The translations under genes were made by a program, and so were the position numbers. Shown here piece by piece: positions 53,879 to 58,269 of a DNA stretch of 58,269 nt. Source of the DNA: a virus; the IMG/VR virus record IMGVR_UViG_3300027782_000098, positions 1 to 58,269 of that record; one strand, given 5' to 3'. Below the pieces are notes generated by a model, which saw nothing but the letters and a program-made list of their open reading frames with translations, did not search any database and was not told the origin of the DNA. Every line of letters begins with the position of its first letter. Position 1 is the first letter of the stretch.

Positions 53879-54533
53879 GATTGATAAAGATTTCAAAGGT
53901 GATGTGTGGATTTTTTCTGACCCACACTACAACCACAAAAATATATGTCGTGGTACGACAAACTGGCGATTGCCAGATGGTTCCGTTCCGATTTCGCAAA
54001 CTCGTGATTTCCAAACATTGGAAAAAATGAATGCAACAATCGTCAATAATATAAATGAGAATGTAATGCAAGACGACATTTTAATTTGTCTTGGAGATTG
54101 GAGTTTTGGTGGGTTTGAATCTATCAAAGAATTTTGGGACCGAATTGTTTGTAAAAACATTTACCTTGTTCTTGGTAATCACGACCACCATATTGAGAAC
54201 AACAGACAGGGATGTCAAGGTTATTTCAAAAGTGTTACACATTACAACACTTTAAAGATTGACGAACACACATTCCGTTTGATGCACTACCCAATCAGTT
54301 CTTGGGATGGACTTAACAAAGGGGTTATGCACCTTCACGGTCACTGCCACCTTCCAACCAATTTAAGGTTTGGTAAAGGTCAAAGAATGGATGTTGGAAT
54401 GGATGGTCACCCTGAATTCCGACCATACAATATTAGACGTGAAGTTGTACCTTTGTTAAGAAACAGACCAAAAGTATCTGAAATGGATAATGACCACCAC
54501 ACTGACGAAATTATAAATAAAGACCAAGGATGA
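53871..54533 (+). CDS. Calcineurin-like metallophosphoesterase
   Basis: 220 residues. Motifs in order: SDPHYNH (16-22), LGDWSF (about 74-79), GNHDHH (about 101-106), HYP (about 139-141), HGHCH (about 155-159). These supply all metal ligands. The family includes nucleotide and RNA 2',3'-cyclic phosphodiesterases, so a role in RNA end processing is possible. Followed by overlapping small genes and the RNA kinase and ligase. Confidence 0.88.
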   Translation: MIKIDKDFKGDVWIFSDPHYNHKNICRGTTNWRLPDGSVPISQTRDFQTLEKMNATIVNNINENVMQDDILICLGDWSFGGFESIKEFWDRIVCKNIYLVLGNHDHHIENNRQGCQGYFKSVTHYNTLKIDEHTFRLMHYPISSWDGLNKGVMHLHGHCHLPTNLRFGKGQRMDVGMDGHPEFRPYNIRREVVPLLRNRPKVSEMDNDHHTDEIINKDQG

Positions 54534-54877
54534 TTGACATTGAATATTATTACAAACAACCAAAACAAGAATATTTTGACGAGTTAAAATCGGCTTGTAT
54601 CAAATTTTGGAGGGTATTTGATGACCAATTTGGATACGCAACTGAAAAGATTAATCGTATCAAGGATTTAGAGAATAATCCAACCAATTATATGATGATT
54701 GTTAAAATGTTTCATCAATTAAATTGGGAAGTTCTCGCAGAATTACTATCTTTGGAAGTAAGAAACGATATCAGCATTCGGTTGAATGCTGGTGTTGAAT
54801 CGGTAGAGACAGATTTTTTTAATATTTGGGGAACTAATAAAGCAAAAGAACAATATGGAAGCGATTTTAAAATTTAA
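54530..54877 (+). CDS. Hypothetical protein
   Basis: 115 residues starting MIDIEYYYKQPKQEYFDELK; helical. Overlaps both neighbours (4 and 23 nt). Function unknown. Confidence 0.58.
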   Translation: MIDIEYYYKQPKQEYFDELKSACIKFWRVFDDQFGYATEKINRIKDLENNPTNYMMIVKMFHQLNWEVLAELLSLEVRNDISIRLNAGVESVETDFFNIWGTNKAKEQYGSDFKI

Positions 54878-55082
54878 TTTACCAGAAGAAAACCCTGAAT
54901 TTAGATTAGCGGTTAACGCGTCTAAATGGTACTCAGTTGTTTGGGACATAGACCAACACTTGAGAAGTGAAACAAAATACGCACCTGATAGTATGCCTGA
55001 GGAAGTATACGAAGCGCTAATTAAAACACGAGAAAAATTACGTGAAATTATGAGTGACAATTCTGTAGATTTTAATGACTAA
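54855..55082 (+). CDS. Small conserved phage protein
   Basis: 75 residues. LKFNLPEENPEFRLAVNASK, then WYSVVWDIDQHLRSETKY is a pattern recurrent in T4-like phages (a start 'LKFxLPEExxEF...A' with a following 'LWDIDxxLR'). Function unknown. Overlaps both neighbours. Confidence 0.68.
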   Translation: MEAILKFNLPEENPEFRLAVNASKWYSVVWDIDQHLRSETKYAPDSMPEEVYEALIKTREKLREIMSDNSVDFND

Positions 55083-55302
55083 TAAAACTTGTAAAGAATG
55101 CCCTTGGGTAATAAGGAATAAACATAATGATATGATTGTGGGGTTCTCCAAAAGAACGGATAAACCCCACAACTGTCATATGAAAAATGGAGGGAAAGAC
55201 CTCTGGAATATAAAAGAAGAAACTAAGTGTAATGGGAGAAAAGAATACGAGAAGAACCGTGGTTCACGAGGAACTAAACAAGAAACAACAACAAATGTAT
55301 GA
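55075..55302 (+). CDS. Small Cys-rich protein (DUF6283-like)
   Basis: 75 residues. CKECPWVIRNKHND, then KPHNCHMKNGGKDLW and a Cys in ETKCNGRKE fit a small zinc-binding family of the C-x-x-C-P-W type seen in phages (DUF6283). Function unknown. Confidence 0.6.
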   Translation: MTNKTCKECPWVIRNKHNDMIVGFSKRTDKPHNCHMKNGGKDLWNIKEETKCNGRKEYEKNRGSRGTKQETTTNV

Positions 55303-55450
55303 TGAGTGGTTGTCACACATTAAAGCAATTTATGGTGAGTACGGATTATTCACTTGGAAAATAACACCAAATGGAATTGGTAGTGGGATTGTGGTTTATA
55401 GTCACAAAACAAAAACAGAATTAGATTTAACAGATATTGATAGTTGGTAA
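55232..55450 (+). CDS. Small hypothetical protein
   Basis: 72 residues; the start is uncertain. The ATG at 55232 gives a 71-nt overlap with the previous gene; an alternative in-frame ATG at 55295 (MYDEWLSHIKAIYGEYGL) reduces this to 8 nt and is the more conserved-looking part. Function unknown. Confidence 0.5.
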   Translation: MGEKNTRRTVVHEELNKKQQQMYDEWLSHIKAIYGEYGLFTWKITPNGIGSGIVVYSHKTKTELDLTDIDSW

Positions 55451-55451
55451 T

Positions 55452-55865
55452 ATGGAAAAAAATTTATACATAGTTAGAGGTTTACCTGGGTCAGGTAAAT
55501 CAACATTCGCAAAATCAATTGCAAAGTCATATCAAATATTTGAAGCCGACCAATACTTCATGAAAGGTGGAAAATATAAATTTGACCCGACAAAATTGAA
55601 GGATGCCCATAACTCTTGTAAACAAAGGGTTGCAAATAGAATGAAAGAAAGTTTGATTAATTCAATCTTTTTTCGTAATATTGTAGTGTCAAACACATTT
55701 ACTCAAGATTGGGAAATGAAATTTTACCGTAGTGTTGGAAAAAAATACGGTTATAAAGTTCATACCATTATTGTTGAAAATAGACACAACAGTACTAATG
55801 TTCATGGAGTACCTGAAGATAAAGTAGAAATCATGAAAGACAGATTTGAAATAAAATTAAAATAA
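55452..55865 (+). CDS. P-loop RNA/nucleotide kinase (AAA_33, Pnkp-type)
   Basis: 137 residues from the ATG at 55452. Walker A GLPGSGKST (about 10-18), then FEADQYFMKGGKYKF (about 31-45) with the Asp used by polynucleotide-kinase-type enzymes, and DAHNSCKQRV. Such kinases phosphorylate 5'-OH RNA ends. It is the third gene before the RNA ligase, so a 5'-end healing role in tRNA repair is likely. It lacks the phosphatase domain of T4 Pnkp; the HAD protein at 24011 could provide that step. Confidence 0.8.
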   Translation: MEKNLYIVRGLPGSGKSTFAKSIAKSYQIFEADQYFMKGGKYKFDPTKLKDAHNSCKQRVANRMKESLINSIFFRNIVVSNTFTQDWEMKFYRSVGKKYGYKVHTIIVENRHNSTNVHGVPEDKVEIMKDRFEIKLK

Positions 55866-55870
55866 AACAT

Positions 55871-56092
55871 ATGCAAACACTTACATTCAACACAACAACA
55901 AAACAAGTTAAATTGTTAAACGGGTCAAGAGGAGAGTCAACATTAGTTGAACAATTTGATAACGTATCAACCGTAAAATGTTCCGAATTAGGATTTTACG
56001 AGGTGATGCAAAAAACAGATGAAAATTCTAATTCATCAATTCCAGTTATGAGACTTCCAATCTCTAATACGAATATGATAATCACAAAATAA
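55871..56092 (+). CDS. Small hypothetical protein
   Basis: 73 residues starting MQTLTFNTTTKQVKLLNGSR; beta-rich, Asn/Thr-rich. Similar small proteins occur in phages; function unknown. Lies between the RNA kinase and ligase. Confidence 0.55.
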   Translation: MQTLTFNTTTKQVKLLNGSRGESTLVEQFDNVSTVKCSELGFYEVMQKTDENSNSSIPVMRLPISNTNMIITK

Positions 56093-56108
56093 TCAAAATA
56101 AACCTATG

Positions 56109-56144
56109 AAAAATCCTCATCTTTTTAAGGTGGGGATTTTTTTT
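56109..56144 (+). terminator. Rho-independent terminator
   Basis: AAATCCtCA/TGgGGATTT stem followed by eight T; separates the RNA kinase unit from the ligase. Confidence 0.75.
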
Positions 56145-56158
56145 ATGAAAAAAATTAC

Positions 56159-56166
56159 TATCTTTG
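56159..56166 (+). promoter_or_regulatory. Host-type -7 box, 4 nt before ATG
   Basis: TATCTTTG, then 4 nt to the RNA ligase ATG at 56171. No clear TTTG upstream; the T-run of the terminator occupies that position. Confidence 0.55.
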
Positions 56167-56170
56167 TTTC

Positions 56171-57226
56171 ATGAATAAATTCCTTTACACCTTAGAACAA
56201 TATAGTAGGACTGGTCAACTGTTTAAACAGGACCACCGTACACTACCATTGTCTATATGGAACTACACTCCTGAAGTTCAATATGGTCAATTATGGGATG
56301 AGGTTACTTTACTGTGTAGAGGATTGGTCACCGATAAAGAAGGTAATGTAGTTTCGTATCCATTCAAGAAATTTTTCAACATAGAAGAAAACAAACATAC
56401 ACCAACTGAAAACTTTGAGGTTTACGAAAAGATGGACGGTTCTTTGGGTATCTTGTTTTTTTATGAAGGACAATGGGTTGTTGCAACCAGAGGTTCATTT
56501 ACTTCAACTCAAGCAATTAAAGCGAGGGAAATGTTGGATACCAAATATAATTTGGAGTCAATACCAAAAGGTTATACTACTTTATTTGAAATCATATACC
56601 CTGAAAACCGTATTGTAGTTGATTACGGTGATGAAGAAAAATTGGTTGTGTTAGGAATGACTAATCGTTTCAACGGTAAAGAATTGGATTACGAATCTGT
56701 TGTTAACATGCACAGCGAATCAGGTATACCTGTTGTAAAAAGATATGATGGAGTTCGGAACTATTCTGAATTAAAATCTAAAGTTCAACAAAACGCTGAA
56801 GGGTTTGTGGTTAAATTCTCTAACGGTGACCGAATGAAAATCAAAGGTGAAGAATACCTACGACTTCACAAGATAATGACTAACATATCAACTACTGGTA
56901 TATGGGAAATGTTATCTTCAGGTGGCGATGTAAACGAACTTTTAAAAGATGTTCCTGACGAATTTTATAAAAAAGTTAAGGAATATGCCGATACATTAAA
57001 ATATGGTTATTACCAAGTTTTAGAACATTGTGGAAAAGCATATGATTACTTCCGTTATGGAAAATATGGAGACCGTGAGGTAGAACCAACTAAAAAAGAA
57101 TATGCAGAACATGTGATGAAAAATTCACACCCACCGTATCGTTCTGTTATGTTTGCAATATGGGATGGAAAACCATACGATAAACTAATATGGAATATAT
57201 TAAAACCTGAATTTAAAAAACTTTAA
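56171..57226 (+). CDS. RNA ligase (T4 Rnl1-like)
   Basis: 351 residues. Nucleotidyltransferase motif I EKMDGSLG with the AMP-accepting Lys87, preceded by LLCRGLVTD (48-56). Motif III-like TTLFEIIYPENRIVVDY (136-152), motif IV EGFVVKF (210-216), motif V MKIKGEEY (222-229). Joins 3'-OH and 5'-phosphate RNA ends; in T4 it reseals tRNA cut by the host anticodon nuclease. Together with the kinase, HAD phosphatase and cREC protein it forms a repair set for the phage's own tRNA pool. Confidence 0.92.
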   Translation: MNKFLYTLEQYSRTGQLFKQDHRTLPLSIWNYTPEVQYGQLWDEVTLLCRGLVTDKEGNVVSYPFKKFFNIEENKHTPTENFEVYEKMDGSLGILFFYEGQWVVATRGSFTSTQAIKAREMLDTKYNLESIPKGYTTLFEIIYPENRIVVDYGDEEKLVVLGMTNRFNGKELDYESVVNMHSESGIPVVKRYDGVRNYSELKSKVQQNAEGFVVKFSNGDRMKIKGEEYLRLHKIMTNISTTGIWEMLSSGGDVNELLKDVPDEFYKKVKEYADTLKYGYYQVLEHCGKAYDYFRYGKYGDREVEPTKKEYAEHVMKNSHPPYRSVMFAIWDGKPYDKLIWNILKPEFKKL

Positions 57227-57228
57227 CT

Positions 57229-57474
57229 ATGGAACAGAGATTAAAAGAAATCTATGAAAACACTATACCTCATAACATGATTCTTGAAAAAGAATCTGTT
57301 ATGAGTTGTATGGAACAATCTTATAATATTGGGAAAAACGATACTCAAGAAAAATACCAACAACTTAAAGATGCGTTTGAGGAGTTGTTAAATCTTTGGG
57401 GTGATTTTGGAAAATATAACGCATCCCGAAACCATATGGAAGAAGATTGGAGAAAGGAGGCAGGTTTACTATGA
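57229..57474 (+). CDS. Small hypothetical protein
   Basis: 81 residues starting MEQRLKEIYENTIPHNMILE; helical. Begins 2 nt after the ligase stop and overlaps the next start by 4 nt. Function unknown. Confidence 0.55.
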   Translation: MEQRLKEIYENTIPHNMILEKESVMSCMEQSYNIGKNDTQEKYQQLKDAFEELLNLWGDFGKYNASRNHMEEDWRKEAGLL

Positions 57475-57677
57475 CAAATGAAGAAAGAGTAGAGGAGCGT
57501 TTATTGGATGCTCATAAACGAGGTTATTACGATAAAGTTATGTCTCGTATAAAGGAAATGGAAATAAAACACCCAAAGATTAACAGATATGAATTATACG
57601 ATATTGTTTGCGATGAGGTTAAATCAGAATGGTTAAAAAAAACAAATGATGGAATTACTGAATACACACCCAATTAA
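57471..57677 (+). CDS. Small hypothetical helical protein with SD-like leader
   Basis: 68 residues starting MTNEERVEERLLDAHKRGYY. The ATG at 57471 is preceded by AAAGGAGG about 9 nt upstream, a perfect Shine-Dalgarno that is rare in this window. Function unknown. Confidence 0.58.
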   Translation: MTNEERVEERLLDAHKRGYYDKVMSRIKEMEIKHPKINRYELYDIVCDEVKSEWLKKTNDGITEYTPN

Positions 57678-58065
57678 AAAATCAGACTTAGGTTTCCACG
57701 GAAACTTATTTGGAGGAAAATTACTCGCATGGATTGATGCTGCGGCTGCAGGGTACTCAATGCAATTATGTGATAGTCCAAGAATGGTAACCGTGTCTAT
57801 TGATAAATGTTATTTTGAAAAACCAGCAAAAGAAGGACAGTTATTAAAAATTTACGGCTCACCAAGTAAACTTGGACACACTTCAATTACCTTATATATG
57901 GAGGCAAGAGCACATAATGTTTACACAGGTAATCAAGTTGTTGTATTGAAAACTAACATAAGATTTGTTAGAATTGACGAGGAAGGAAACCCAATTCCAA
58001 TTGGAGAAAAAGGTAGAACCAGAATTACAAAATTAATTGAAAGTACAAATTTAAATAATGAATAG
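57646..58065 (+). CDS. Acyl-CoA thioesterase (hotdog fold, YciA/BACH type)
   Basis: 139 residues (ATG at 57646, a second ATG at 57649). [20 protein letters not shown] (17-36) with the N-x-x-G-x-x-x-G-G-x-x-L-x-W-x-D helix, [20 protein letters not shown] (49-68), then [14 protein letters not shown] follow the standard thioesterase pattern, including the active-site Asp. Hydrolyses acyl-CoA; no known phage role. Overlaps both neighbours and is coupled to thymidylate synthase. Confidence 0.87.
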   Translation: MMELLNTHPIKKSDLGFHGNLFGGKLLAWIDAAAAGYSMQLCDSPRMVTVSIDKCYFEKPAKEGQLLKIYGSPSKLGHTSITLYMEARAHNVYTGNQVVVLKTNIRFVRIDEEGNPIPIGEKGRTRITKLIESTNLNNE

Positions 58066-58269
58066 CATAGACAAACAATACCAAAAGTTACTTCAAGATA
58101 TCTTGGATAACGGTATAGAGAAAAAAGACAGAACAGGCACAGGAACCATTTCGGTATTCGGTAGACAAATCCGTCATAAAATGAGTGAAGGGTTTCCATT
58201 ACTTACAACCAAGAAGATGGCTTGGAAAACAATGGTAACAGAATTACTATGGTTTTTACAAGGTAGTAC
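58058..58269 (+). CDS. thyA: Thymidylate synthase (or dCMP/dUMP hydroxymethylase), N-terminal part
   Basis: 70 codons visible to the right edge. [20 protein letters not shown], then [20 protein letters not shown] and LLWFLQG are the hallmark N-terminal motifs of the ThyA family (phosphate-binding Arg in DRTGTGT). The residues that separate dTMP synthases from hydroxymethylases lie beyond the window, which matters because the carbamoyltransferases could modify a hydroxymethylated base. Confidence 0.92.
   Translation, partial: MNSIDKQYQKLLQDILDNGIEKKDRTGTGTISVFGRQIRHKMSEGFPLLTTKKMAWKTMVTELLWFLQGS

Overview
The window is a piece of a large, AT-rich, tailed-phage genome of the T4-like (myovirus) type that probably infects a member of the Bacteroidota (Flavobacterium-like). 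The phage assignment rests on a run of head genes in T4 order on the minus strand: terminase large subunit, portal, prohead protease, acidic scaffold, and the first 46 codons of a likely major capsid protein at the left edge. The host assignment rests on promoters matching the Bacteroidota consensus (TTTG, 19 bp, TAnnTTTG), A/T-rich leaders almost without Shine-Dalgarno sequences, Bacteroidota-type lipoproteins, and a tmRNA tag that begins like Bacteroidota tags.

Layout. 1-15163 (minus): head morphogenesis and other probable virion genes, with a plus-strand ribosomal protein bS21 gene embedded at 3786. 15168-26750: mostly plus; a ClpC-like ATPase behind two palindromic operators, peptidases, two paralogous large proteins flanking a tmRNA gene (21012-21394), membrane proteins and a cell-wall peptidase. 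26769-38922 (minus): a 26-gene tRNA array whose anticodons cover all 20 amino acids, interrupted by accessory enzymes (methyltransferase, ferritin-like, HNH, two 2-oxoglutarate oxygenases, sulfotransferase, methylglyoxal synthase) and by spacers rich in RNA secondary structure. 39165-44899 (plus): HNH nuclease, tandem NodU-type carbamoyltransferases and ClpP. 44975-48076 and 51816-53036 (minus): probable virion proteins. 48124-58269 (plus, with minus-strand 2OG-oxygenase genes): lipoprotein, GT17-like glycosyltransferase, metallophosphoesterase, RNA kinase, RNA ligase, acyl-CoA thioesterase and the start of thymidylate synthase.

How the parts may work together (inference). One theme is control of translation: bS21, tmRNA, a near-complete tRNA set, and RNA-repair enzymes (P-loop kinase, Rnl1-like ligase, HAD phosphatase, cyclic-phosphate receiver domain). 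A second is proteolysis: a ClpC-like ATPase lacking the N-domain but keeping an IGF ClpP-docking loop, a phage ClpP with an intact triad, and a small UVR-motif protein next to the ATPase. The tmRNA encodes a tag that continues 12 residues past the usual LAA end, which could route tagged peptides to this protease. A third is modification: carbamoyl, sulfo, glycosyl and hydroxyl transfer, with unknown targets.

Two promoter classes are visible: host-like TAnnTTTG boxes, seven of which lie exactly 4 nt before ATG (predicted leaderless mRNAs), and a phage-specific NTATTTATN box found just upstream of at least 22 genes on both strands, many of them virion genes. All functional calls come from motif recognition by eye; no database search was run.
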